64,000 bases of DNA from Isoetes taiwanensis (Eukaryota; Streptophyta; Lycopodiopsida; Isoetales; Isoetaceae): contig JAJEKV010000536.1 of NCBI GenBank assembly GCA_021234155.1, forward strand, positions 91,333-155,332. The letters are read 5' to 3'. The notes below the pieces were generated by a model. The model worked only from the letters and a program-made list of their open reading frames with translations, was not told the origin of the DNA and made no database searches. The translations under genes were made by a program, and so were the position numbers. Of this stretch, positions 10,692-24,934 are shown piece after piece (the stretch's first letter is position 1; the number at the start of each line of letters is the position of its first letter).

Positions 10692-11850
10692 TGCTCGTGT
10701 ATTCATTATATAGAAAATAAGGTTTTGATTGTTAAAATTAGAAGTACTTTGAAGTGACAAGACATCATACATGTTTAGATGTCTCAAACGCTTGTCGCAC
10801 CAAAGATTTTCCAATCGATTCAAAAGATTGATCCGAAACATCTAAGATGTCTCAAATTGTCGCTAAAACTGGTAATTTGAGATATTTGACTATTCAGCCT
10901 AAGCATTTTGATGGAAGTGCAAGTTGGCAAGAAAGAAAGATTATTATAACATATACTAGAGACCACTTGGGTCTATGAGACCATTTATACAAAGAATCAT
11001 GTACGTAGCCTATAGCATTTAGACGCCTCCTAGAAAGAGAGAAAGAAAAAATTAAAGCTTACAAAGCTTATTGTTGATTCCCGCGATCTAATCTTGATAT
11101 TTTAGTTCTAGTCCCCGATCAAAGCCTTGTTCTATTACATCGCTTTTTGCATGCTTTGAATGAATATCGTGTTTGTTTGTTGCTACTTCAATGTTCCCTT
11201 TTCACTTGAGACCTAATATTTTTTTTCTTCTTGAGCGTAGTTTTGCTTGGGATGTACATCCTTGAGGTAATCTTTTTCTCTGCCTCTTCTTTTCCTAGTG
11301 TAGAAAAAAGAGTAAGCAAACAAGAGGTGGTTGTGTTGACCAATCATAGAACTGCTCGCATCCCAAGCTTGGTAAAGTTATGAGTATTTTGGCCATGTTC
11401 ATGTTGTATATGTCAATTATGTGCATGGTGTATCAATTTGTGTAGAAATCATTCTAAATACTTGCTCATTGCTATGGGACAACTTGCTCATTATTCCTTC
11501 CTTCCTAGGTTTTTGTATGTTTTGCCATTTTTCCATTAGTTCCGTTACTAGTTTTGACGTTCTTATTTCGGGTTTTAGTTTTGTCGCTTTTTTATTCTAT
11601 TTTCAATTTAAGCTTCTTCCCTTCTTTGTAGCAAGACTCATTCACCCATATAAATCCGTTGTTAAATCATGTCTTTGTTGCTCTATTCTTGGCAAATCAT
11701 ATAGCGTAGAGCCATGTATGAGAAGGCGGCCCGCATGATCTTTGACCGCCATAGCAACTCGAGGCTATGCTTTGAGTTTATCTTGCATTTTTTGAAGAAG
11801 CATAATCTTAAAAGTTGTAACTAACATGCAATATATGAGCGTTTATGTAG

Positions 11851-11989
11851 GGCTTGCAGACAAGCGTTTGATGAAGCTATTGGGTAGCTTGATGCATTGA
11901 ACTAAGAATCCTACAAGGATAGCACATTGATTATGACTTCCGGGAACAACTTAACTTTGTGGACCTCTCGATTCGCGGGGAGGATGGAG
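11851..11989 (+). pseudogene. 14-3-3 protein exon fragment
   Basis: After TTTATGTAG (splice acceptor) the DNA encodes, across small frameshifts, ACRQAFDEAI, then LDALN, [10 protein letters not shown] and NLTLWTS, and ends at GATGGAG|GTATGT (a splice donor). This is the conserved 14-3-3 C-terminal exon ([34 protein letters not shown]), which builds part of the phosphopeptide-binding groove. At least two frame breaks, one replacing QLLRD, make it non-coding. It keeps both exon borders, so it derives from genomic DNA rather than a processed transcript. It lies on the same strand as, and downstream of, the DUF810-like and DGK fragments. Confidence 0.8.
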
Positions 11990-14900
11990 GTATGTTTTGT
12001 TCCTTTGACTTATTTATACTCTTATGAACTTCCACTACTATGGACTTGCTTGTTACTGTGAGAAGACCGGTGAAAGGTGATGAGGTGGCATGTTTGATGA
12101 TGGAGGCTTGATGATCAGAGCTTCATGCACATGACCTAAGAACATCTTATTATGAATGTGCAAAGGATGTGTTCCATATTAAAGATCGATTGTATGCCTT
12201 TCAAGGCAAGCATGTAATGAATGACAACACGATTCTGTTAGTTACCTCGAATCACTTCTTCCTCTTGCACCGCTTAGTAGAGGAGGTTCGAGAGAACTCT
12301 TTATTTTTCTAAGGTCTCCAGAGATCCTCTAGATTCTGCTTGTTTTATGGCCATAAGAGTTTCTATGATGTCGCTCATTTTTTTTGAAAGGAATCTATTT
12401 GATAATTTGTATATATCTGTTTTGTTATGCTAAAGATGTGACTTGTGTGGATCGCCTCGCTATGAATAAATTCTTTTGTATGTGTTTTTGAGTAGCATGG
12501 TTATATGGTTGTATGTGTCCTGTTAAGGTGGGAATTGAAAAAAGATCGGGCTACAAAGACTGAAAACTGGTTTCAGTTTGTAACTGAGATATTTCTGGAC
12601 ATTTTTGGCTTGTGTTGGTTAAAATATAACGGAGACGTGCAGACCTGTCGTAACGTTGTTACAAAGTTGTAAGGCGGGCAAAACGGTTGCCACATTTCCA
12701 GGAAGGTTTAGCCGAGGAGCACGATCCTGGCCCAAGGTTAGGGTTTTGGAAATTGGAATAGGGGTTTGATTTTGGGTCAAGATGTTGCAAGTTTATTGTA
12801 TCTTACTTTAATTATATTCATAAGACGTTATCTATATTGTAGAAAACTTTTTGGGAACTTGCCTTCATGGTGAGGTGTATTTTTTACCGTAGATGTTCTT
12901 AAAGCTCTTAGTGAGAATTTTGAACCACTAGGAAATAATTTTAGCATGACCGTTTGCTAAACCAGTCTCAAAAACATTCAAAATCTGGGATGCCTAGGAT
13001 GTTGCATGTTCTAACAATCCTAGGGTCAAAGAATTAAATGAAAATCTTGCATGCATTCCTTTGAATTTCGACCTCTACAGTAGTGTTGACTACAACAAAG
13101 CTGCTTAAAAGAACTTGGAACTTTTCTAGGAAATGACATGTATGACCCTATAAGGCTTGTGTTTGAAAGAAATCTTGGCCCGTTGGAAGACATCCGTGGT
13201 TCCGATTAAAAAAGAAACAACTTAGAAAAATTCGAGTAGTGAAAAACAAAAAGTTGGGCTTTATGTAGATTTGGACGATAGCCTTAGTGTTGTCGCATCT
13301 AAAACCGAATTGCAAGAAGCCGCTTTTCGATTCTCGCCATGTTCATATGATTCATGTGCTTGGAAAAAGCAACATCCGTGTTTTGACTCAAAATAGTGCT
13401 ATGATATAGATGGGATTTCTGATACCAACCGCTTCTTAGATTTGCTTTTCATGGGTAGGACAAAGCGAGATTTTGCCATATCTTTGCATCATGCAAAACT
13501 TGCAAAGCGCGCAGCACATGCAATCTAGAAACCATGGCGAAGCTTCCTTTTAACGGCCAAGCCTCGCTGTTAGGCAATGACCAGAGGCATGCAGGCATCT
13601 CTTTCTTTGAGCCTGCGATACACTGTAATATTTGCATTGTTCATGTCTTCAATGGCTTGTTTTTTTTGCCTTGCAGGAACCTTTTTGCTCGTCCATCCGC
13701 TCAGAATACTCGTGAATGGCTATGGCATATTGAAGATCCACCCTCTTTCCTGTAAGAACTCCATTTCTTTTTTTTGTTGGGATTCTCATCCACCGTTCAA
13801 CTTGAGTCCAAATAGCAAAATGATCTGCTCCTCTATCAGGCATTTAGTTATGGCAGCCCACAGATTGGTAGATGTGGCTTTAAAGAAGGATTTCACAATT
13901 GTGATGCCCAAACAAACTAACATAACTACTATGAACATTAATTAACACAAACCATTACATTAGACATGTTTAAAATTAAATTCCCCCTTAAACCCCCTTT
14001 TGTTTGGGTGCATATTCACACGGGGGTGACTGGCACCCAGAGCTGTTGGATAGGCATATTCATCCCTTATTCCTTTTAAACCTTTTCATGATTGTGCAAT
14101 GTATATGAGGTTAATGGAGGTGAAACAGTTCCAATGAATTATAGCGACGGGAAGAGGGAGAGAGGTACAGGAATGGGCATGGTTCGAGCGTGAGTATTTT
14201 TTTTTTAATAGTCTTACATATTAAGGAATGACTAAAATCAATGTCTCAATTTTAGATAACTTAATAAATATATACTAGTTTGCTTATCACCATCGATATT
14301 GTTTGCAAGCATTGGAAGGGGTGGGAATATGAAGCCGGTGACCATTGAACCATGATAGCCTTTTCTCACTCCTTTTGCATTTAACTTGCCTAAGCATTAT
14401 CTTTTTTATCCTCTCATGCATGAAGGCTCAATCTTTGGTGTTTGCTTAAGAATTTTGTGAAGCCCGGGCCTTAGATTGTTCTCAATTGGTTTGCGATGGA
14501 TATGGCTATCAACAATTTTGCTCCAAATTTGACTTTTTTCTTTGCTCAAGCCGGCGTGAGAATCGAGAGGATTTAGCTACTGGGCTTTGTGTTCGAAGTT
14601 CACCTTGCACCTCCCGGAGTTTACACCATCCTTGATGAATAGGTTTATAACCACCTCTCGAGGAAGACAGGTTTGGGGTTTTGGTAGGCCGCAGCTTGTG
14701 TTTATGGGTCTTAGAGTTTAGATTTCTTGTCGAACAAGCATGTATTTATCTTTGTGGATTTTTATTTGCAGGTTTTGAAAGATGGGTTGAGTTCTGGTCA
14801 ATATTCCTTTGCCATTGTCTAAACAACAGTACAATTTCTTCTTATAAATGCAAGGACGATAGCATCCATGTCTAAATAATAATTGCACAAGTAATATTTT

Positions 14901-17900
14901 GAATATTGGTTTCACGCCCTTAGCAATTCACTTCCTTTGTTTTTGAATTACGCCCAGCCATTCTCATGGTTTGGTAGCCAAGGGCAATGTATGTGAGACC
15001 CGTTATTGAGATGATAATTATGGTTTTAGCTACCTCAAGTATAGCAAAGTAAAAGCCCAAAAATGAGGTCCTAATCATAATGCGTAAAATGTTGAGCTAA
15101 TTGGGCGGATGATCCACTCAACTATAGACGCGTTTGAAGGAAGGATGGTGATTTAGTCTTGACTCGCACTAATTGATACTTATACAAGAACCATGTAGAA
15201 GAACGGGTCATATGGTAAACTTCTCTACTTGCTTGTTTATGTGGCCGAATGAGGCAAAAGTCCGTGCTCCCAGAGCCTTCACATTTTACATACCTTTGGA
15301 CTGGACATTATGAATGGTGCCTATCACATGGAGAATGAATCTTGCAAGTTATAGGAAATCCATCATGGGTAACTCAAAGATATAGATCATGGTGCATTCT
15401 CGATAAGAATATCATAGCCATTTTTTAAAAACATGGGGAACAATTTGGGCTTTCCGTTTTTATACATTGCATGTCCATATTGATGTTTTGCTTTAAGGGC
15501 TCAACATTTACATTACAAATAGAGTTTTGTGGCCAATTGAAGATCATATCCCCGATTCACATTTCAGAACATTTGTAGCTGGTTTAAAAAGCTCGGAGAG
15601 CCTATACAAAAGGCATCTCTCTATAGGGCTTCACAAAGTGTCAGAGATCTTCGGATTTAGAGTAAAACCATGTTTTTGTTTGTTGTGTCTTGATTGTGTA
15701 ATGCACATCTTTGATTATTCATGCGTTGCCTATTTGCAGTGAACGGTTTGATCAGATGACTAGGTTATTTGGAGTATCACAAGATTGCCGAAGCGAGAAT
15801 GCCAAACTCGGAATTTCGTGTTTGATTCTCGTGCAGTTGTAGAGTTGTTTTATTTTGCTTGCCGAAGCTTGAAGAGTTACAATTTTCGGGGCTATTCTTG
15901 GAGCTGGAAGTGTGATTGATTCAAAACTAAACCTTTAAAGGTCACGTATCCCCTTTTACGCTCTGCTTTAGAATAAGGGCGATCTGCAGATCTCTTTGAT
16001 TATTTTAATGGTTCTTTCAGCGGCTCCATGTTCTTAAGTGCGAGATAATGAAATTAAGAAATCACAAGAACTGGCAATCTTTCTATTGTAAATGCCCAAT
16101 AAAAAGGCGGATCTTTTATGCTATTGTTTTGGCATCTTTTAAATGCTTAGGCATGTTGTGCTATTCGTTCTACAGTAGTTGGACTCAGCTTTATAGGGTG
16201 GTTGGTTTCCTCATCATGTTTGCGGGCTTTCAAAGCTTTAGATATCTAAATATTCTAATCAAATATCCAAAATGTTTTAGTACCAGACTCCGCAGTGAAA
16301 GACTCAGTGGATGCAAAATGGATCCAGTTTTTTGTTCGACGGATCAACTAAAGATTTTTGAAGGCTTTAAAACTTTAATATCGTGATAGTTGAAGGAAGC
16401 GTATCTAATATAACTCTGCATTTCTTTACAGATTAAATTTTTTATCTGAGCCTCTCATTTCTTTATTTTGTGGGTAATCTTTGAAAAAGACCTTTGAACA
16501 TATGACATTTTAATGCAAGGTAATCAATGAATGACAATGCAACCACCTTTTGATAAAATAAAGACTGGTTCAATGCAATAACGGACCAATGGATTTGGGA
16601 TTGCGGGGTTATGGAATTATTTTGGAAGACCATGAACACCGATTCTTTAAGAATGGCTTAATCACAACAATGGTAATTGGTTGAAATTGCCGATGCTTGG
16701 GTTCTTATTTCATGGTTTGAAATTTGTATCTATTTGGAACATGGTAATTGGTTCAAAATTACTAGATGCTTGTCGGGCACCTACATGATAAAATATAGTA
16801 CATTTTTTCTTAATTGTTTTTCTCGATTAAATGGGTGACCCTAATCATCTACGGTCTTGATGCAGTTTATCTATTTTTTACGTTATGAAAGAAACCTTCA
16901 TTAGACAAGATTTTGAAGTTCCTTATTGATGCATAAGATGCCTTTATTAGACGACTTTTGAGAGATGTTTTATTGGTACATAACTTAAGATTTCATCGAG
17001 AAGGGCTTAATGTAAGAAGATTTTATATTTTGAGAAGAGTGGTTCATGGGTCATAGACAGAGAGATCAAACTCCTCGTTGACTTCATCCAAGCCTTAATT
17101 GTGTTTGATAATGTACACCTCGATAGCTTGAACTGGATATTACAAGTTGAGGCCTGGAAAACATGCTTCCTTTGTATATATCTAGAATATCGTGATTGAC
17201 AGAGATATGAAGCCCATATGAGGGCTATCCGTCAAGATGAAAGTTGCTTCTGTTATGGAGCTTGACATAAAATTTAGTGCATTAAGGGACAATATTTAGT
17301 TTGTTATACCTTAAGCTACCTCAAATTTACGAGAACTTATTCATGTTGTTTAATGGAAAAGACTCAATGAACAACTCATGTTCTTTGCATACACGTCAAA
17401 CATTGCTTTTTATAGAAAGAAAGCTATACCTCCTTTACAACCTGGCCTATAGTCTTATAATCATCAAATGTTGTTCCTTTTCTCTTTTGATTGCTCCAAT
17501 CCAATTTGTTTGTTGAGTTATAATTGTATATTTGACTATGTCATTTGTGGTATGAGGATGTTGAACCATTTATGCATTTCGTGAAACAAGGAACTGCAAA
17601 AACGAAGCATACCAAATCAAGGTAAAATTTGGCCAGGAAAGCAATTCAATACAATATTCCTCTCCACAAGTTCATCTCAAGAAGATGTAGTTCCTCTCCA
17701 TAATTTGACACGCAGAGTTGATTTGAACTTGCTAGAGCATCATTATATGGAAAATCAAAAGCCATTGCAAGTCCCGATACTACATTGCAAAAGGTGGCTT
17801 GATTGACTACGAGGATCTTGATTTACTATTTTGGTGAATGCCTTGCAAGATTGTCAATGCAAAGTATTGAATTAGAAATAGAAACCCGTAGGAGAGTTAC

Positions 17901-19293
17901 ATTTTATGCTCAAGAATAGTCCGCAATGCCATGTCTACATTCTTTGTTGTTTGTGAAGCTTGTGGATTTTGGAATTTAGTGTCACTGGATTCCAATTGGT
18001 GCACTTTCAAATGTGCTTTTTTGTGTTATCTTATTATAATAAAACATGTATAAAGCTTATAAAAACACCAAGGCCCCTATCTCTGATTTTATAGCATCGG
18101 GCTTGCAACAACTCATAGAAGTCCAAAACCGTGGGTAATGGTAGTTTATGATTTGTTCTATTTTATTTAGTAATGCAATATTTGCTATAGTCTAAATAAC
18201 AATGAAAATCTAATTTTGCAATTTTGAAACAATATGCGAGTAAAAAATCATAGCTGGCATTGTCAACTTCCAATATTAACGACGCAAGCTTTGTCAACTA
18301 TAACTTGAAAACAGTGTGGATGCTTGCTAAGTCGATGCTTTAATGTGGTGGCATGTCATTCCATCTTTTTGTGTCCCACGTGCTCCACACTTATGACCTG
18401 TCAATTCCCACAATCTATTTGCAGGCGATGGCAACAGTTTTTCATCAAAAGGACAATAGAATGTTGCACTATTTGTTTTTCCATTGCAATCTGAAACTAC
18501 TGACACTTTTTATGAAAGATGTTGTAGCAAGAAAGCATAAGTGTTGCTCCAACGGCTTTCATGGTCGCTACGATTTTTTTCGTGGCAATATGCTTTGCTC
18601 GAATGGTAAATTCCAAGTTGCTGCCTCGGATTTGTTTGCGGCAAAATGCGATTATATCTGAATTTCATGTGGGAGATCTTGCCCATTTGGGTTTCTTGAT
18701 TACTTGCTTTCCCGGCATAGCTCTAGTGGCATAGCTTGAGGAGGTTGTCCATCCTTTTATGCCAAATATTAACATCGACTTCTTTCCATTCTTTCCATCA
18801 CCATAGGCATTACGTGGGTTTGTGCGGTTGGATTACGGGGAAGAGTTGGAATTGGCACATGATTTCCCAAGTAGCATGTGGATATTGAGCTTGGTGCTTT
18901 GTGAGGTGATAATAAGCTCAAATGTTAAGTAACGGGGGAGGCTGGGCCGGTGGGCTTAGGACAACTTTAGAACTAGCTCTATATTGAGAAAGATTAAAAG
19001 TAAGCTTTTCAAGTGGAGGTTGAGAATATGAAAGCATTGGCGGTCGATCCATGTTTGGACCTCGGTCCTTTAGGTCCTTTAGGTCCTTTTAATTAGAAAG
19101 GGCAAAGTGAAGTATTTTAGGCAACAAAAAAAATTCGATGTGATAGCAATAAATTAGTGGATTATGATATTCGATGTAAGCAAATAGAATTTTGGGATTT
19201 ACCAATGATTACTTGTTGTAGATTGTTAAATGACTAGTAGACAATTATATAAATCTATATGGCATTGTTGATCGATCCAACTTCCACTATTAT
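11990..19293 (+). other. Interior of the giant element: gene-like but unidentified sequence
   Basis: Several plus-strand patches look like exon remnants with intron-like borders but match no family I can name. Around 13260-13510 the frame reads FLDLLFMGRTKRDFAISLHH then AKLAKRAAHAI. At 13672-13755, after TTGCCTTGCAG, an exon-like piece ends at CTGTAAG. At 18425-18660, after CTATTTGCAG, the frame reads AMATVFHQKDNRMLHYLFFH. 13910-14045 contains a dispersed repeat end (AAACCCCC...TTTGGGTGCATATTCACACG) shared with the inverted duplication at 45.6-46.4 kb. The remainder is AT-rich and intron-like. Confidence 0.35.
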
Positions 19294-20370
19294 ATTGACT
19301 TCTTTGAACTTAATTTTTGACACTCAATTTTAGATACTCTATTTAAGCTCAAATTTCACTTTCACGATATTTTGAGAATTTGGTGACAATACTACAACGT
19401 GCAGAATAATTTGAAAATTTGGCGACAATACTGCCAATAACTTCGTTCGCCATGTGCTCCCTTGATAGTTGGTAGTAAAAAGGTCTTAGCCCTTGAGGTT
19501 GAGGTTCTGCATTACTAGAAACTTGAAACGTGCAGGACGTATTTTGGCATTGTTTTGTAGGGGATCTCAAGGAAGGGTGTGCTTTGCAATGATTTTTTGA
19601 ATAATCTTAAGGAATACTCCAGTAGCTTGGGGAATGTTAATATATCTCTGGAAACTCTCGAAGAATCTTATAGAATATTTTCAAAATATTGGATAGTCTT
19701 AATGGAATGCTGATAAAGTTAAAAATCTTATAGAAACTTACGTACGTACATTCGTCTCCGTACACTAAAAATTTGGTGACAATACTACCAATAACTTCTT
19801 TCACCATGTTCTCCCTTGAAAGTTGGTAGTAAAAAGGTCTTAGCCCTTAAGGTGAGGTTCTGCATTGCCAGAAACTTAAAACATGCAGGACGTATTGACT
19901 TCTTCTAACTTAATTTTTGACACTCAACTTTAGATACTTATCTATTTAAGCTCAAATTTTACTTTCACGATATTTTGAGAATTTGGTGACAATACTACAA
20001 CGTGCAGAATAATTTGAAAATTTGGCGACAATCGCTAATAACCGTTCGCCATGTGCTCCCATGATAGTTGGTAGTAAAAAGGTCTTACCCCTTGAGGTTG
20101 AGGTTACGCATTGCTAGAAACTTGAAACGCAAGGGGACGATTTTGGCATTGTTTTGTAGGGGATCTTAAGGAAGGGTGTGCTTTGCAATGATTTTTTGAA
20201 TAATCTTAAGGAATACTCCAGTAGCTTGGGGAATGTTAATATATCTCTAGAAACTCTCGAAGAATCTTATAGAATATTTTCAAAATATTGGATAGTCTTA
20301 ATGGAATGCTGATAAACTTAAAAATCTTATAGAAACTCACGTACGTACATTCGTCTCCGTACACCCCTTA
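19294..20370. repeat. Tandem duplication, about 0.6-kb unit
   Basis: The block starting TTGACTTCTT...GAACTTAATTTTTGACACTC at 19294 recurs at 19893. Both contain GAGAATTTGGTGACAATACT, GTAGTAAAAAGGTCTTA and AGTAGCTTGGGGAATG, and end ACGTACGTACATTCGTCTCC. The first copy also carries a partial internal duplicate (about 19771-19892). Confidence 0.85.
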
Positions 20371-23330
20371 TAGTACACATACTTGTATATATATATATAT
20401 ATATAAATATAAATATATATAACAGGTTGGAGACGGTTGCAACATAAGAGCTAGTTACGGCACTTGTGAAGCTCATACCGCTGTAGGAGAACACTGGCTC
20501 AAAATACTAAGAGCTGTGTAGTCTCCTTTATTGCATACGCTCAAAGTACTAGAGCTATGTTTTATCTGGAGCTTTTTGCATAGCGTCCAGACTTTATTTA
20601 AGGCAGACTTTCCTTGGATATTTATGGTCACCTAGACATTGGCCATTACATGCACATCTTGGCTAGGGTCAACAAAATTGATGATAGTAATTGTGGACTT
20701 ATCGAGGGCTTGAATGCTCCCTTGCCTTGCATACTGCAATGAGTATGGCAAGAAAAATAATTTGGAGACCTTGGCTATATGCTTAGGCTTTGTTAAACAA
20801 AATTGACAAAAACATGAAAAATGGCTTAATGCCATACAAAATTAATAAGTATAATTTTGACCTTTAAATTTTTCATGTCAATCATGTAAATTGGTTTAGG
20901 GCATGGGGCCAACGACCCTGGTTGCTACCAACCCCCAGGCTGGTTGCTACCAACCCGGAAGATTCGGATATGGCAAACAAAGCTCCGGATCTCGGATTTT
21001 ATGCTCATTGCTCATCTTTGATGAAGCGGAAGATTCTATCACGACCGATACAAAGCCACACAAAGAACACATATCAGGTGTGTCTTACATTCTATTCTAC
21101 TTGTGAAATCCTCTAGTTATGGAGTAGGAAATCCCAGAAAAGAAACTTTGAAGAATAAAGCTTCATAAGAAAGTCTGCAGATCACATTTAGGTCGGATTT
21201 CAGAAATCGTTTTCTGACATAGCTAATCTCGTCAAAACTTGACTGTTTTTTCATGAAAAGATAGAGCGTATTGTGCCGTTTCCGAAACATATAATTAATA
21301 AAAAAGCGAGCTCTGCTAAGAGCTATGCCTGTTTTTGTAGGGGCTGTCATTTTATGGCAGCAAGTACTTTATCTTCCATTTTTACAAGCTTAGACTTAAA
21401 ATTTGATGGAGATGCACCTAAGATGAAATATAGACTTAAGAAAGGGGCTTCTTTTGCTTCTATTCTCAAGAAGTTTGGTTGCTTATATCTCTTACTATCG
21501 TCGGTTAACTAACAAATCATGTAGCTTTACATATGATTTTCAATGCAAAGGTGCTAAGCTATGGGCTTGAGCAAAAGCCAGCGCCTTTGGCACTCTTTAT
21601 CAAGATTGAAACTATCTTACAGATCTGATTTTAAGATCAATGGTAGTTCTTAAAATAATGATCTAATTTGAGAACTTGGAAACTACCCAAATAAGACATA
21701 ATGTAAATACATCTTTGAAATAATGTTTCTTAGAATGCAAATGCATAACCGAGATAATTCATTGATAGGCTAAATTATTCTTGAACTAGTTATGTTCTAC
21801 TTTGTATATCTCCGGGTTATGGGTAGAAAATCCTAGAAAGAAACTTTGAAGCAAAAGTTTCATAATAAAAGCCGCAGATTTCATTAGGTCGGATTTTAAA
21901 TCGTTTTTCGACATAGCAAATCTCTTCAAAACTTGACTGTTTTCCTTGAAAAGATAGAGCATATCATGCCGTTTCCAAAACATATAATTAATAAAAAAAA
22001 CAGAGTCTTGTGCTAAGAGTTATGGCGGTTTATGCGGGCTGTTATTTCATGGCAAAGAAATACTTATTCTTCATTTTTGACATGCTTAGACTTAAAATTT
22101 CAGAGAGATGCACCTAAGTCAAAATGTAGACTCAGAAAAGGAGCTTCTTTTGCTTCTATTCTTGAGAAGTTTGGTTGCTTATATCTCTTGCTATTGTCAT
22201 TTAGATAACAAACTATGTAGCTCTCCGTCTACTTTTTGGAGGCTATCAATAATTTTGATTATACTATTATATTTTGAACTGCAATTTTTGGGATTTAAGA
22301 AAATCTCAAGTTTTAATTCCATTTCTCTTTCTTGTTGCGCGTTTACTCGGGGCAAAAGGATACAATTGGTGATCAGTGATAAACGAGAGACCCAATGTAC
22401 CTTTTGGCCCTTGCATCGCTTCTCGGATTCTCGCTAACGCGTTTGCATGATTGGGCTGCAGTGCACGGGTTCTCTCCTCCAATTGTCTCATTTTTTGCTA
22501 CCGGGGTTGGCGTTAACATGGAAGGTTATGGAATTATGGAAAAAAAATGTAGCTGTATGCTATAATACGTTTTACAAGTTATTGTTTAAACTATACACTT
22601 TCAAGAAAAGTCTACTTTGCAATTTGCTCTCTACTTTATGCGTATGCTTTAGAATTTGTCTCAACTACTTTTCATTAAGGATGCATAGTTTTGGGGCTTG
22701 AGAAATCAGCCCCTAACTAAATATCCTAAATGTTAAGTGTTGAGATATGCTTAAGAATCGCTTGTAAATTTTTTTCATTAAGGACACATAGTTTTGGGGC
22801 TTGAGAAATCAGCCCTCTACTAGGTAGCCCGAATGTGAAAGTAATGAACGATTTGAGACTAATATGGAGCTTATTTAGTATTCTTGTTGGACTCATTTGG
22901 TTTAGGGCTGGGTAGTGCAGACGAGAACTTCTCTAACCGGTTAAGTGACCAAGTTAGGAGTATGGACTTGGCTAGATTAGACCCCTAGGCAAAGGAAAGT
23001 ATATATCTTTGAAACATCATTATCATATTCAAGGATATGAAACTCTATCCTTTTTGAGTCCACCTGAATTAATTGAACCACAATTACACCTCTCGTGATT
23101 TATTGAACATTATGTTTTCCATTACCTTTGCTCTACCATTACATTGGCTATTACTTATTTGCTACTTACTTCTTTGTTTGCTATTTACTTATGCATTGGG
23201 ACATTTTAAAAATGACAAGTAATGAGCCACGAGAATGATGGCGGATTTCTATGGTTTATGAACATTAAAAACCGGGCTTCTTGAAACCCGGGAGCATGAC
23301 CATAAAGGTATGAATATCTGCTATGAGATT
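20371..23330. repeat. Segmental duplication, copy A (about 2.95 kb)
   Basis: This block, from a TA-rich start (CTTGTATATATAT) through AACAGGTTGGAGACGGTTGC to GGAGCATGACCATAAAGG, is repeated in the same orientation at 24935-27870. Inside it, 21119-21650 and 21805-22290 are themselves diverged copies of one another (both hold AACTTGACTGTTTT, ACATATAATTAATAAAAAA and GAAGTTTGGTTGCTTATATC). No coding sequence is recognised. Copy A has no TG...CA ends, primer site or polypurine tract, so it is not an obvious LTR. Confidence 0.85.
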
Positions 23331-24934
23331 TATCTTTTATCTTTTAACATTGTAACTATTTACAGGTAACGTAGGGTCCTAGCAGAATGCTAGGTACCCT
23401 ACGCTACCTAGCAATATACTAAATTTTCTTTTAGGACCCTACATCCTGCGGTAGGAGGTAGGTTGCTATCATTATATTTATATAATTATTCTATGTGTCC
23501 CAGGGAAACGATGCACCCATGGTTTATATAATGTGTTAAAAATATGTGACATGCTTCTTTTGGGGTGAATTGGGGGCACTTGGTTATGGCTTAAAAACAG
23601 GCCATTGGATTATGGATGGGTCATGCATGGGGCATGCATGGCCATGCATGAGGGCATGCAACACATCCCTGGACCATTGGATCAAAAAGGGGAGGTGAAA
23701 TCATGGCCCTTGATTTTTACAAAGAAGGTGCAAGGAAGCTTCCTCTCAAAGTGGATTTAGTGTAACCAATCTCCACCGTTAGATCAAAAGGGGGATGAGA
23801 AATCATAGCCATTCATTTTTTTATTAAATTAGAGTTTTTTATATTAAAGGAGGTGAGGTGTCACCCTTTTATTTAATGAAAAGGTAATGAGGTGGCATCC
23901 CATTAATTATGAAGCTTTTTTTATGGAAGCTTCCTTCTTTTGTGTTGCCTTCAAACGACTTTAACTTGCAATCGAGATCTCGGATCAAAGTAGGACCTAA
24001 ACCATTGGATTCCTCTCATCGAATGCTTTCCAATGAGTGGTGGTTTGACATCATTAAGTGCAACCTCCGGATAATCTAGGTGAATCTTCATAGAACCTAA
24101 GGGTATGTAGAAACTTGGGGAACTTAGAGGAATCTTGGGATAATATTTGGGAATCAAGTACATCTCAAGAGAATCTTAAGGAATCTATGGGAATCTCCAA
24201 AGAATCTAGGGGAATCTAAGAGAATCTTCAAAAATGCTTAAGAATCTAGGAAAATCTTGATGGAATCTTTGAGAATCTAGGGATCTTCATAGAATTTAAG
24301 GGAATCTAGGAGAATCTACATAGAATCTTGGGGAATCTAAGCGTGTTTAATAAAGGAATCTTGATAGAATCTAAAGGAATCTAAGAATCTAGGGAAATCT
24401 AGAGAACATTTGGGATAATCTTTGAGAATCTAGGGGAATCTTACGAGAATCTTAAATAATCTATGGGATTAAGAGAATCTAAGGCACTAAATATTTAAGA
24501 ATCTAGGATACTTTTAGGAATCTTGAAGAATCTAAGAGAACTTTTATAGAATCTAAGAGAATCTAGGGGAATCTCAGAGAATCTAAGGAATCTAATGAGA
24601 ATCTAATGAAATCTATGAGAATCTACATAGAATTTTGGAGAATTTAGAGGATTCTTGTGATAATGTTTGAAAATCTAGAGGAATCTTTATAGAATATTAA
24701 GAATGTAGGGAAGCTTGTGGAATCTTAGGAATCTTTCACAAGTAAGTGTGTTTAGTAGGGGAATCTAAGGGAATCTAAGGGAATCTATATAGAATCTATA
24801 TAGATTCTTAAAGAATCTAGAGAAAATTTGAGATAATCTTTGAGAATCTAAGGGAATCGTAAGAGAGTCTTAAGTAATCTATAGGATTAAGAGAATCTAA
24901 GAGAATCTTCATTGGATGGCTCAGAATTTGTGTA
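23331..24934. repeat. GAATCT-rich simple/minisatellite region between the duplicated blocks
   Basis: From about 24070 to 24910 the sequence is a degenerate array of GAATCT with AAGG or TAGG spacers (for example GGGAATCTAAGGGAATCT). 23380-23470 contains a small inverted motif around GGTACCCTACGC/TAGGGTCC. 23560-23900 has ACCATTGGATCAAAA-type segments, reminiscent of the subterminal units of the giant element. No gene. Confidence 0.7.

Noticed and set aside
17180-17240. IVIDRDMKPI as a protein kinase HRDLKP motif
   Set aside because: A stop follows directly and no other kinase subdomain (VAIK, DFG, APE) is seen nearby.
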